This document shows, one piece after another, positions 1 to 5,851 of a stretch of DNA of 10,386 bases (positions are counted from its first letter, which is position 1; every line of letters starts with the position of its first letter). The stretch is taken from the NCBI GenBank assembly GCA_003662535.1, contig QMYG01000014.1:1-10386 (forward strand). The letters run 5' to 3'. A program made the translations under genes and the position numbers. The notes beneath the pieces are model-generated. The model did not search any database. It was given only the letters and a program-made list of their open reading frames with translations, and had not been told where the DNA came from. Source of the DNA: Candidatus Bathyarchaeota archaeon. Its GTDB lineage: Archaea; Thermoproteota; Bathyarchaeia; EX4484-135; B24-G1.

Positions 1-201
1 GACCCTGAGTGCGCCAGCAGGGACAGAATCTCCCTAGAGGTTTGGAGGAAGGGCTACGGAGACGACGCCCTAGTGAGGAGGCTAATATCTAGGAGGCTGA
101 CGCTCTTCGACGAGTTCGTGGAGCTCTTCTCGACGCACCCGAACGTCGTGAAACGCCTGAGGGCTTTGCAGGAGCTTGACAGGCTCCTCAGCCGTGAATA
201 G
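1..201 (+). CDS. 3' end of an unrecognised gene
   Basis: Frame 1 is open from the first base to a TAG at 199-201, giving the last 66 residues of a protein whose start lies left of the window. The fragment is rich in Arg, Leu and acidic residues, looks largely helical (for example VKRLRALQELDRLLSRE at its end) and has one Cys (residue 4). It has no membrane segment and no motif I can tie to a family. Codon use (AGG, CTA, CTC, GAC) matches the neighbouring genes, which supports it being real coding sequence. Its last 14 bases overlap the 3' end of the convergent CPBP protease gene. Function is not assigned. A helical C-terminal tail of a larger enzyme is the most that can be said. Confidence 0.7.
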   Translation, partial: DPECASRDRISLEVWRKGYGDDALVRRLISRRLTLFDEFVELFSTHPNVVKRLRALQELDRLLSRE

Positions 202-955
202 TGTAGGTGGAGGAGGCTCTGCCAGCAACGTAGACTGAGGCCAGAACAACCACGCCTGAAACCGCTAAGACGAGCCACCATAAAGGCTCTTCTATATTTA
301 TTTCTAGGAAGTTCATCAGCAAATTCGTTATATTTGCCGTCGAGTGGACTGCAATAGAAACGTAAAGTGAGCCTGTTCTCGACAGCATATAGCCCGATAG
401 GAGGCCGACAAGAAAGGCTACGGGGAATATCCAAGGGTCTACGTGGAAGGCTGCAAATATGAGGGACGAAGCTAGAAGGGCCTTAGGTAGACTCCAATAC
501 CTTTCTAGGGCTTTGTGGACGAAGCCCCTGAAGAGCACTTCTTCGCATATCCCGGCTGAAACCCCTATGCCCAGTATCCATAGGAGCAGCTCCTGCCACG
601 TGGAGGGGAAGATTGATTCAAGGAACTCTGCGGTGGGCGAAGGCCCGAGAAGCTGCTCCATGTAGCTAAATATTTCTAGGCTGATGAATTCTACGCCGAT
701 TCCAGCGGCGACCCCTAGAAGCGGGTAGAAGCCTGCAACACGCAGGCCTAAAGCCTCTTTAACGTCTACCCGATGTTTCAGGAGAAGGAGTAGGGGAGGG
801 AGGAAGGTTAGAAGCCACTCCATCAGGTATACGCTGACTATGAAGGGCAGGAGCGAAGCCACAGCCCCTAAAGAAACCTCTAAGGCGAACACGACGGCCA
901 AGAGGAGAGCGCAAGCCTTAGGAGTTGGATAGGGCTCCTCCACAACCACGACCAA
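188..955 (-). CDS. CPBP/CAAX-type intramembrane protease
   Basis: A 255-residue polytopic membrane protein with about eight hydrophobic segments. It carries the motifs of the CPBP (Rce1/Abi) intramembrane glutamyl protease family in order: EEVLFR (Glu138, Glu139, Arg143), FAAFH (Phe167 to His171) and HSTAN (His204, Asn208). In Rce1 these Glu and His residues activate water for peptide cleavage in the membrane. Prokaryotic members act in bacteriocin maturation or self-immunity, or have unknown substrates. The reading frame has a TAG two codons before the TTG at 955, so the start is that TTG or a GTG at codon 3 or 5. GGTGG lies seven bases upstream of the TTG, and a TATA-like TTTTATTG lies at about 1002-1009. 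It is monocistronic, convergent with the partial gene on its 3' side. No CAAX prenylation or peptide-substrate gene is visible nearby, so the substrate is unknown. Confidence 0.9.
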   Translation of the reverse strand: MVVVVEEPYPTPKACALLLAVVFALEVSLGAVASLLPFIVSVYLMEWLLTFLPPLLLLLKHRVDVKEALGLRVAGFYPLLGVAAGIGVEFISLEIFSYMEQLLGPSPTAEFLESIFPSTWQELLLWILGIGVSAGICEEVLFRGFVHKALERYWSLPKALLASSLIFAAFHVDPWIFPVAFLVGLLSGYMLSRTGSLYVSIAVHSTANITNLLMNFLEINIEEPLWWLVLAVSGVVVLASVYVAGRASSTYTIHG

Positions 956-1025
956 GGCCTAGCCACCGCCGAACAGCCAACCTCACCACATCATCCAAAA
1001 TCAATAAAACATCCTTCAAAAACTA

Positions 1026-1036
1026 AAATAATATTA
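1026..1036 (+). promoter_or_regulatory. TATA-like box, leaderless start
   Basis: AAATAATATTA is centred 28 bases upstream of the ATG at 1059. Archaeal transcription starts about 25-28 bases after the TATA centre, so the mRNA would begin at or next to the start codon. No Shine-Dalgarno sequence is seen before that ATG, which agrees with a leaderless transcript. Inferred from spacing only. Confidence 0.4.
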
Positions 1037-1058
1037 GTGCCCCTGCATATGAAAAAAC

Positions 1059-1373
1059 ATGGTGCCGCAAATGAGTAGCGAGCTGGAATCGAGGGGAATA
1101 ACTAAGGGTGAAGTCATAGTCGCAAAGCTGCTGGTGGCTGGGATGCTCATATCAATCATAATAATGATTATCGGTGCCCTAATCTTCGTCATACAGCAGT
1201 TCGTCGGCATAAGCCTCTCCCAGTTTCTAGCCCTGCCGACTGGACTGAAGCTCGTAACCGCTGGCGGGGGGCTACTGTTGGTGTTCGTACTCATAGCGTT
1301 CTTCTGCACGATCTGGAACAGAGGCTTCAAAATACTGCTGAAACTCCTATATGAGGTCTCCTTTGAGGACTAA
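1059..1373 (+). CDS. Small two-helix membrane protein
   Basis: A 104-residue protein with two clear transmembrane helices: about residues 22-46 (Ile/Met/Val rich) and 66-86 (after a GGG turn). A short polar N-terminus precedes them, and a basic, amphipathic tail ending in SFED follows. Both ends probably lie on the same side, with the Arg/Lys-rich tail (NRGFKILLK) in the cytoplasm by the positive-inside rule. No conserved catalytic motif is visible and I do not recognise the family. The ATG at 1059 is favoured by the TATA spacing, and the ATG at 1071 (residue 5) is the alternative. It stands alone on the + strand, 48 bases ahead of the YbjQ-like gene, which has its own TATA-like box, so a shared function is not implied. 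Confidence 0.75.
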   Translation: MVPQMSSELESRGITKGEVIVAKLLVAGMLISIIIMIIGALIFVIQQFVGISLSQFLALPTGLKLVTAGGGLLLVFVLIAFFCTIWNRGFKILLKLLYEVSFED

Positions 1374-1421
1374 ACCACCCCCTCTCTTTTAATATTAGGC
1401 GTTGTCGGGGAGGCTGAAAGA

Positions 1422-1761
1422 ATGCTACGGGACGTAATCGTCGTTACCACGCCCTATGTCCCCGGATATGAGGTTGTGAGAGTTCTTGGGCTCGTCTACG
1501 GCTTGACTGTGAGGATAGGGGTTTTGGGGTAAGCTGATAGCCGCTGTGGAGGGTGTTTTTGGAGGGGAGATAACCGCCTACACGGAGGAGTGCGTTAAGG
1601 CGAGGGAGGAAGCCCTCAACAGGATGAAGGAAAATGCAAGGAGGCTTGGAGCTAACGCCGTCATCTCGGCGGACTTCGAAACCAGCGACATAATAGGTGG
1701 AACAGCCACCCTCTTCTCCGTCTACGGAACAGCCGTAATCGTCAGGCCAACAACGGGGTAA
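1422..1761 (+). pseudogene. YbjQ/UPF0145-family gene with a +1 frameshift
   Basis: Two adjoining frames together make one YbjQ/UPF0145 (DUF74, putative heavy-metal-binding) protein of about 112 residues, the family's usual length of just over 100. The first part starts at ATG 1422 and reads VIVVTTPYVPGYEVVRVLG, the typical N-terminal strand and helix, then stops at TAA 1530-1532. The second frame is open from 1519 and reads GGEITAYTEECVKAREEAL, GANAVISADF and YGTAVIV to TAA 1761, the conserved core and C-terminus. Removing one base from the run GGGG at 1526-1529 (or from TTTT/GGGG just before) restores the whole protein. No other damage is seen. Causes could be a sequencing homopolymer error, a recent mutation or programmed +1 slippage. 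A Shine-Dalgarno GGGGAGG lies eight bases before the ATG and a TATA-like TTTTAATATTA at 1387-1397. The biochemical role of the family is not well established. Confidence 0.8.
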
Positions 1762-1771
1762 AAAGGGGATG

Positions 1772-2956
1772 CTAAACTCTTATAAGCCGATACTCCATCC
1801 TCCCGATGCCGAGCCTGACAGCCGCCTCGAGCATGGGCCTCCACTGGGGGCCGCCCTGAGGCAAAAACCGCCTGAAGGGCTTCCAGTTCTTCAAAGCGTA
1901 AAACTTGTCCACGCCCGGCTCCAATGCGTCTACCTCCTCTGCCGCAGTCCCCGGGATTCCTCTGGCCTGATTTATCAGGTCTATGGAGGCTTTGTCTATG
2001 GCGACTGGGTCTCTGGATGCGAGTATTCCTATGTCTGGGACCATGGGCACGTCTCCGTATTCGAAGCAGTCGCAGTGCGGCGTTATCTCGTAGGCTAGGT
2101 TGAGGAAGGAGACCTTCCCACGTAGGTGCCTTATGACTGCGAGGGCTGCGTCGGCTATGCGGACGCCCAGCTCGGCATTCGTTGGGTGGTGGAGCTCCGG
2201 CCAGGGGGTTATTGCGCCTGCTGGGCAGACATCCCAGCAGCCACAGCCCTTAATGCACTTCTCCTCGACAATCTTGGGCTTTTGCGTCCGTGCATCCACT
2301 ATTATTGCACCTACAGGGCAGAATTTTATGCACTTTCCGCAGTTTGTGCACTTTTCAGGGTCTATCGACGGTTTTTTAGCCATGTGTATCTCAGCCTTCC
2401 CACGCTTCGTCAGGCATCCGACGCTTATGTTCTTGAGCGCCCCGCCAAAACCCGACCTCGGGTGGCCCTTAGCGTGCGCAACCGAGATGAGGGCGTCAGC
2501 CTCCGCAATTGCCTGCGCCAGCTCCACACGCTTAAGCCTAGCCCCGTCTACCTCCACAACAACCCCGCTCAGCCCCTTCAGCCCATCCGCAATAATCACC
2601 GGCGCCCCGAGAGTCTCGGAGGTGAAGCCGTGATGCACAGCCGTCCAGTAAGCCTTCACAGCGTTCCCACGGGCGCTCGCCAGCCCCAAGCCAGTGGTCT
2701 CGGTAACGAAGGGTATCCCCCCAGCCTCCTTCACCTTCTCAACGACGACTCTTAGGTGCTGTGGCCTGAGGTGCCTGTCGTTTCCCGGCGTCCCGAAGTG
2801 CGTTTTCACAGCCACTAGGTCTCCCGGGCTAACCACGTCCATGACTCCTGACTCGTCTATGAGCTTGGCCAGTCTACGTTTGATGGCGTCCTCAACACGC
2901 TTGGCACGCATGTCTATGAAGTAGACGTTAGAAGGCAATTCCGACACCAAAGGCAA
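1772..2956 (-). CDS. DUF362 protein with two 4Fe-4S motifs
   Basis: A 394-residue DUF362-family protein with an inserted bacterial-type ferredoxin domain. The DUF362 part shows the usual VAVKTHFG near residues 48-55, AHAKGHPRSGFGGALKNISV near 160-179, and a C-terminal block SRDPVAIDKASIDLIN (314-329). Cluster 1 is regular, CTNCGKCIKFCP (Cys203, 206, 209, 213). Cluster 2 is CIKGCGCWDVCP (Cys234, 238, 240, 244), with spacing CxxxCxC instead of CxxCxxC. Two further Cys, 295 and 297 (HCDCF), lie downstream. The family is thought to do redox or iron-sulfur-linked chemistry, but no reaction is established, so I assign only a probable cytoplasmic electron-transfer role. The start is taken as TTG 2956 with GAGG five bases upstream; a TATA-like TTTAATA at 2971-2977 would fit a leaderless start nearer GTG 2947. 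It is the last gene of a three-gene - strand series, 53 bases after the deacetylase, and ends ten bases from the convergent YbjQ gene. Confidence 0.9.
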   Translation of the reverse strand: MPLVSELPSNVYFIDMRAKRVEDAIKRRLAKLIDESGVMDVVSPGDLVAVKTHFGTPGNDRHLRPQHLRVVVEKVKEAGGIPFVTETTGLGLASARGNAVKAYWTAVHHGFTSETLGAPVIIADGLKGLSGVVVEVDGARLKRVELAQAIAEADALISVAHAKGHPRSGFGGALKNISVGCLTKRGKAEIHMAKKPSIDPEKCTNCGKCIKFCPVGAIIVDARTQKPKIVEEKCIKGCGCWDVCPAGAITPWPELHHPTNAELGVRIADAALAVIRHLRGKVSFLNLAYEITPHCDCFEYGDVPMVPDIGILASRDPVAIDKASIDLINQARGIPGTAAEEVDALEPGVDKFYALKNWKPFRRFLPQGGPQWRPMLEAAVRLGIGRMEYRLIRV

Positions 2957-2970
2957 ATCCGCCTCTGCAC

Positions 2971-2977
2971 TATTAAA
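2971..2977 (-). promoter_or_regulatory. TATA-like box before DUF362 gene
   Basis: On the - strand this reads TTTAATA, about 27 bases before the GTG at 2947 and 18 before the TTG at 2956. It suggests the DUF362 gene can be transcribed independently of the deacetylase gene upstream. Spacing evidence only. Confidence 0.3.
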
Positions 2978-3009
2978 GATGATGCATTATCGGGATGCCT
3001 CCCCTCTGC

Positions 3010-4089
3010 TTACTGGAAGCACCTCCAGTAGGGCTTCAGCGTCCTCTTCACCTCGTCCACAACGGCTTTAACACGCTTCCTCACGTCCGGCCTAGTTGGA
3101 GGCGGGGGGAGGGAATCCTTAATATCCACGTCGCTCAGACCTAAGGCCCCAGCGATAAGCGCATACCAGCTTATGGGGAGAACGTCTGGGTTGTATCCGC
3201 TCCCCGGCAGGAGTATGTAGCGTCCATGACAAACCCTCTCCGCTGTTTGTGCGATTAGGCGTGTAATCTTGTGGAAGCCCCTGGCCGTGATTTGTAGACT
3301 GCCCAGAGCATCCGCAAAGTGTGGGTCGCTTCCGCCGTTCGAGACTATGAAGTCGGGCTTAAACTCCTCAGCGAGGGGAGGCACGACCTCGCTTAGGGCG
3401 TAGAGGTAGGAGTCGTCGTCGGTTCCGGGTGGCAGGGGCACGTTCACGTTGTAGCCTTCCCCCTCGCCGTCCCCTATCTCCGGTATGAAGCCCACGCCCG
3501 GGTATAGCGTGGCTGGGTCTTGGTGGAAGCCGACGTAGAGGACGTTTGGGTCTCTGTAGTATATGTCGCTTGTTCCGTTTCCAGCGTGCACATCGTGGTC
3601 TATCACCATGACCCGCTTTGCTCCGTGCCTGCGTAGGCGTTCGACCAGTATGGCTACGTCGTTGAAGAGGCAGAAGCCCCCGCCGTAGTTTCTACCTGCG
3701 TGGTGGAAGCCCCCGCCTACGGCTACCCCACGCTCAGCCTCTCCCGCATGTATGAGTTCGCAGGCCGTGAGCGAACCACCAATGATAAGCAAGGCGGCCT
3801 CAAGTATGCTGGGAGAGCAGGGGGTCTCCCAGTCGTAGGGGATTCCACGCTCAGAAAGCCTGAAAATCAGCTTGACGTAGTCCTCGTCGTGAACGGTGAG
3901 CAGGTCCTCTTTTGTCGCTGGCTTAGGCTCGACGAGCATCACTCCAGGCCTCTCGAAGAGGCCCTTCTCACGGAAGAGCCTCATCGCATTTACGAACCTG
4001 TCCCCACGATAGGGGTGTCCGGGCCCCAAATCATACTGCTTAAACTTCTCGTGATACGCAATTACGGCCCTCAACTCTCTTAAACCCAC
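3010..4089 (-). CDS. HDAC-fold zinc-dependent deacetylase
   Basis: A 359-residue member of the arginase/deacetylase (HDAC, AcuC, acetylpolyamine amidohydrolase) superfamily, of normal full length. Visible motifs: GGGFHHAG (His129-His130, the catalytic His pair), YGGGFCLFND (135-144), DHDVHAGNGT with zinc ligands Asp166 and His168, SNGGSDPHFADALG with the third zinc ligand Asp255, and LPGSGYNP with the transition-state Tyr299. All catalytic positions are present. The residue after His168 is Ala where many family members have a second His (HHGNG). The family removes acetyl groups from lysines or polyamines using zinc and water. Which of these is the substrate cannot be read from sequence. The start is GTG 4089, with a TATA-like CCTTATT centred about 24 bases upstream, implying a nearly leaderless mRNA. 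It lies between the sugar-phosphate isomerase gene and the DUF362 gene, all on the - strand with gaps of 52-53 bases. Confidence 0.93.
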   Translation of the reverse strand: MGLRELRAVIAYHEKFKQYDLGPGHPYRGDRFVNAMRLFREKGLFERPGVMLVEPKPATKEDLLTVHDEDYVKLIFRLSERGIPYDWETPCSPSILEAALLIIGGSLTACELIHAGEAERGVAVGGGFHHAGRNYGGGFCLFNDVAILVERLRRHGAKRVMVIDHDVHAGNGTSDIYYRDPNVLYVGFHQDPATLYPGVGFIPEIGDGEGEGYNVNVPLPPGTDDDSYLYALSEVVPPLAEEFKPDFIVSNGGSDPHFADALGSLQITARGFHKITRLIAQTAERVCHGRYILLPGSGYNPDVLPISWYALIAGALGLSDVDIKDSLPPPPTRPDVRKRVKAVVDEVKRTLKPYWRCFQ

Positions 4090-4108
4090 TAAGAATTTTT
4101 GGGTTTGG

Positions 4109-4117
4109 GTAATAAGG
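4109..4117 (-). promoter_or_regulatory. TATA-like box before deacetylase gene
   Basis: The - strand reads ACCTTATTA here, centred about 24 bases before the GTG start at 4089. No Shine-Dalgarno sequence is seen in the 52-base gap, in keeping with a leaderless or nearly leaderless start. Weak box, spacing evidence only. Confidence 0.28.
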
Positions 4118-4141
4118 TTTCTGAAAGTTCTGGAGCAATGG

Positions 4142-5287
4142 CTATTCGTCTGCTAGGGCGTCTACCACCTCTTCTAGCCTTTTTGGCGTGTCTAGGCGTT
4201 TCGCCATCTGCGATTTCACCCACGCAACGGAGGGCAGGCTGTAGGGGTCTACCCCCCTGAGGAAGGCCAAGTATATGCTGGCTACATCCCCGATGTAGAT
4301 GAGCGACAGAATCCTCGCTAGGCGTGTTCTCCCCCTGCTCCACAGCTCTATTACGCCCCCTAACCGCTGCTCGAGAAGCTCCCTCGTCAGCTCTATCCTG
4401 TTTGTGATTTCTTTCGGCTCCTCCTGCGGGTCTCTCAGCATGATTAATTTAAAAAGCTTGGAGGAGTCCGCATTTATCCATCCAGCCATCTCGTTATGGT
4501 TCAGCGATGGGAAGTAGTTGCAGAAACAGGGGATTTTGCTATTTTCGTTAAACTGCCCCTTCATTCTCTCAGCTACGGGCTTCATCCATCTAAACCCGTA
4601 GATGGCTGGAATAAAGCCGTCGAGCTTCAGTGCGAGCTGCTTGCTTGGATTACTGTCTACCGGAGACTCTGGAATAAGCGTCTGTTTTATGTCTTTGAGG
4701 GTCTTAACGGCGTCTTGGAGTTCGTCCTCAATTGATACGTCTACGTCTACCTCTAGGGCTTGAAGGGTTCTGACGAGCGGTATGAACAGGTAGGGGAAGG
4801 CGAGCCTCGGAAGAAGCCCCCTAGGAACCTCTATGTGGGGTGTGCCGAGCCTCTTGGAGAAGTTCATGAGGAGGCCGCCAGAGGAGACGGAAACGACCAT
4901 GCATCCCCTCCTCAGGGCATCAACGAAGGAGGAGAGCGTTTCCTCCGTGTTTCCAGAATAACTCACAGCCACGACGAGGCAGCCCTCCCCCTCCACATAG
5001 CTCGGTAGACGGTAATCCATGCAAACCTCTACGGGGATTCCCGTCCTCCCAATGAGCCAACCCCTTAAGGTCTCTCCACTTATCGCCGAACCACCCATCC
5101 CCGCAACAACAATGCGGCTCGGCTTCTCAAAATGCACAGTCCTATCTTTAAGTCTGACTTCCTCGGGAAAAACAAGATTTTCTGTTAATTTTACTGCGTC
5201 TTCGAGCTGATTCGGAAAATTTAGGCATGTTTGAAGCATCGAGCGGTTGTCAGCCCTTCCGATTTCCTCCGGAGAATCTAGGTTCAT
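4142..5287 (-). CDS. pgi: Bifunctional phosphoglucose/phosphomannose isomerase
   Basis: A 381-residue enzyme of the crenarchaeal/bacterial bifunctional PGI/PMI family, cytoplasmic. It interconverts fructose 6-phosphate with glucose 6-phosphate and with mannose 6-phosphate, linking the central sugar pathway to mannose supply. Two SIS-type sugar-phosphate domains are seen. The first has GMGGSAISGE (63-72) and the phosphate-binding SYSGNTEET (109-117). The second has QFNENSKIP (245-253, Glu248) and NHNEMAGW (263-270, His264). Glu248, His264 and a Lys near 358 correspond by order and spacing to the catalytic Glu, His and Lys known in the Pyrobaculum enzyme. It is somewhat longer than the roughly 300-residue crenarchaeal enzyme, with extra residues at the N-terminus and between His264 and Lys358. 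The ATG start at 5287 follows a GGGAG-like site and an AT-rich box at 5320-5331. It is divergent from the zinc-ribbon gene and first in the - strand series leading to the deacetylase. Confidence 0.95.
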   Translation of the reverse strand: MNLDSPEEIGRADNRSMLQTCLNFPNQLEDAVKLTENLVFPEEVRLKDRTVHFEKPSRIVVAGMGGSAISGETLRGWLIGRTGIPVEVCMDYRLPSYVEGEGCLVVAVSYSGNTEETLSSFVDALRRGCMVVSVSSGGLLMNFSKRLGTPHIEVPRGLLPRLAFPYLFIPLVRTLQALEVDVDVSIEDELQDAVKTLKDIKQTLIPESPVDSNPSKQLALKLDGFIPAIYGFRWMKPVAERMKGQFNENSKIPCFCNYFPSLNHNEMAGWINADSSKLFKLIMLRDPQEEPKEITNRIELTRELLEQRLGGVIELWSRGRTRLARILSLIYIGDVASIYLAFLRGVDPYSLPSVAWVKSQMAKRLDTPKRLEEVVDALADE

Positions 5288-5319
5288 GCAGGTTCTCCCA
5301 AAAAAAATCAGGGGTGATG

Positions 5320-5331
5320 GGTAAATTAAAA
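5320..5331 (-). promoter_or_regulatory. TATA-like box before isomerase gene
   Basis: The - strand reads TTTTTAATTTA, about 38 bases before the ATG at 5287. It predicts transcription starting near 5299 and a short leader holding GGGAG. It shares the 124-base divergent interval 5288-5411 with the + strand promoter of the zinc-ribbon gene. Confidence 0.4.
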
Positions 5332-5365
5332 ATTGCTGAAGATTAGGTAAAGCTTACAACTCTCA

Positions 5366-5376
5366 AAAGTAATAAT
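5366..5376 (+). promoter_or_regulatory. TATA-like box before zinc-ribbon gene
   Basis: AAGTAATAATC on the + strand would place the transcript start near 5397, just ahead of the GGTGAAGG ribosome-binding sequence at 5400-5407 and the ATG at 5412. Order and spacing are right for a short-leader archaeal mRNA. Confidence 0.3.
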
Positions 5377-5411
5377 CATGCGATGGTAAGTGGCTGTGTG
5401 GTGAAGGCTTG

Positions 5412-5561
5412 ATGAGCGAGAAGAGGGGAATCTGCCCCAGATGCGGAGGAGAAGGCGTGGTTTTAGGGAACCCTGTGATTAAGGTGGGGAAAACTAGGGG
5501 GTTAAGGGTTGTTGTGCACGTCTGCAAGAACTGCCACCTAGTCTTCTACGAGGAACTCTAA
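5412..5561 (+). CDS. 49-residue zinc-ribbon protein
   Basis: A short gene, ATG 5412 to TAA 5561, encoding 49 residues. It has two CxxC knuckles: CPRC at residues 8-11 and CKNC at 38-41. The 26 residues between them are Val/Gly/Lys rich and would form the beta hairpin of a zinc ribbon. GGTGA, complementary to the 3' end of archaeal 16S rRNA, lies upstream at 5400-5404, and the codon use matches the neighbours, both supporting a real gene. Many archaeal zinc-ribbon microproteins bind nucleic acid or ribosomes, but no function can be assigned here. It is divergent from the isomerase gene and convergent with the ECF operon, so it appears to be a single-gene transcript. A hairpin with a T run follows at 5594-5636. 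Confidence 0.72.
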   Translation: MSEKRGICPRCGGEGVVLGNPVIKVGKTRGLRVVVHVCKNCHLVFYEEL

Positions 5562-5593
5562 CAGGAGTAAAGAAAAGGGATGGGATGTTGGAA

Positions 5594-5636
5594 GGGGAAG
5601 AGCTCGGCGCCGCCTTTCTCACTTCTTCCCCTTTTT
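5594..5636 (+). terminator. Hairpin with T run after zinc-ribbon gene
   Basis: GGGGAAGAG (5594-5602) can pair with TTCTTCCCC (5623-5631), eight Watson-Crick pairs and one G-T. The loop is 20 bases and contains the palindrome CGGCGCCG (5605-5612). TTTTT follows at 5632-5636. It looks like an intrinsic terminator for the + strand zinc-ribbon mRNA, 33 bases after its stop. Its right arm is also the last codons (Lys-Lys-Gly-Lys-Lys) of the convergent membrane protein gene, so the complementarity could be partly chance. Confidence 0.35.
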
Positions 5637-5828
5637 CAGAGCCAGCAGGCCAGCCACCAGAACGACCAAGCCGGGTATGGTAGACTCCAAATACCAAGTG
5701 TTCGGCCCAATGACCTCAGCAGCCTTCCCACCGCCTATAATGACGGGCACCAGCAGCAAATAGATGCCGAAGACGACTAAGACGGCGCCAATCTGAAGCA
5801 GAAAAGTCTTCAACTCCTCAACAGCCAT
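5619..5828 (-). CDS. 69-residue membrane protein, end of ECF operon
   Basis: A 69-residue protein with two transmembrane helices (about residues 9-31 and 49-65), a Gly-rich turn (IIGGGKAAEVIGPNTW) between them, and a basic tail KKGKK that should sit in the cytoplasm. It starts at ATG 5828, 23 bases after the stop of ecfT, with a strong Shine-Dalgarno GGGAGG nine bases upstream. These point to co-transcription with the ECF transporter genes. I do not recognise the family, and there is no enzyme motif. Known ECF modules need only A, A', T and S subunits, so this would be an accessory or merely co-expressed protein. Its 3' end is convergent with the zinc-ribbon gene. Confidence 0.75.
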   Translation of the reverse strand: MAVEELKTFLLQIGAVLVVFGIYLLLVPVIIGGGKAAEVIGPNTWYLESTIPGLVVLVAGLLALKKGKK

Positions 5829-5851
5829 TCAAACCAGCCTCCCTCTCTAAA

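Noticed and set aside
54..434. A 126-codon - strand frame across the partial gene and the protease gene
   Set aside because: It overlaps two better-supported coding regions and its Ser/Leu/Arg-rich translation shows no family features.
1769..2755. Long open frames on the + strand opposite the DUF362 gene
   Set aside because: They are antisense to a clearly conserved gene, their translations are low-complexity and Cys/Ser/Pro rich, and they have no ribosome-binding site or family motif.
4089..4343. An 84-codon - strand frame overlapping the end of the isomerase gene
   Set aside because: It lies out of frame inside the conserved isomerase C-terminus, with an Arg/Gly-rich translation typical of a shadow frame.
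4739..4750. Tandem GTCTACGTCTAC as a short repeat
   Set aside because: It is simply the codons for Val-Asp-Val-Asp in the isomerase. It is counted only as part of the hexamer excess.
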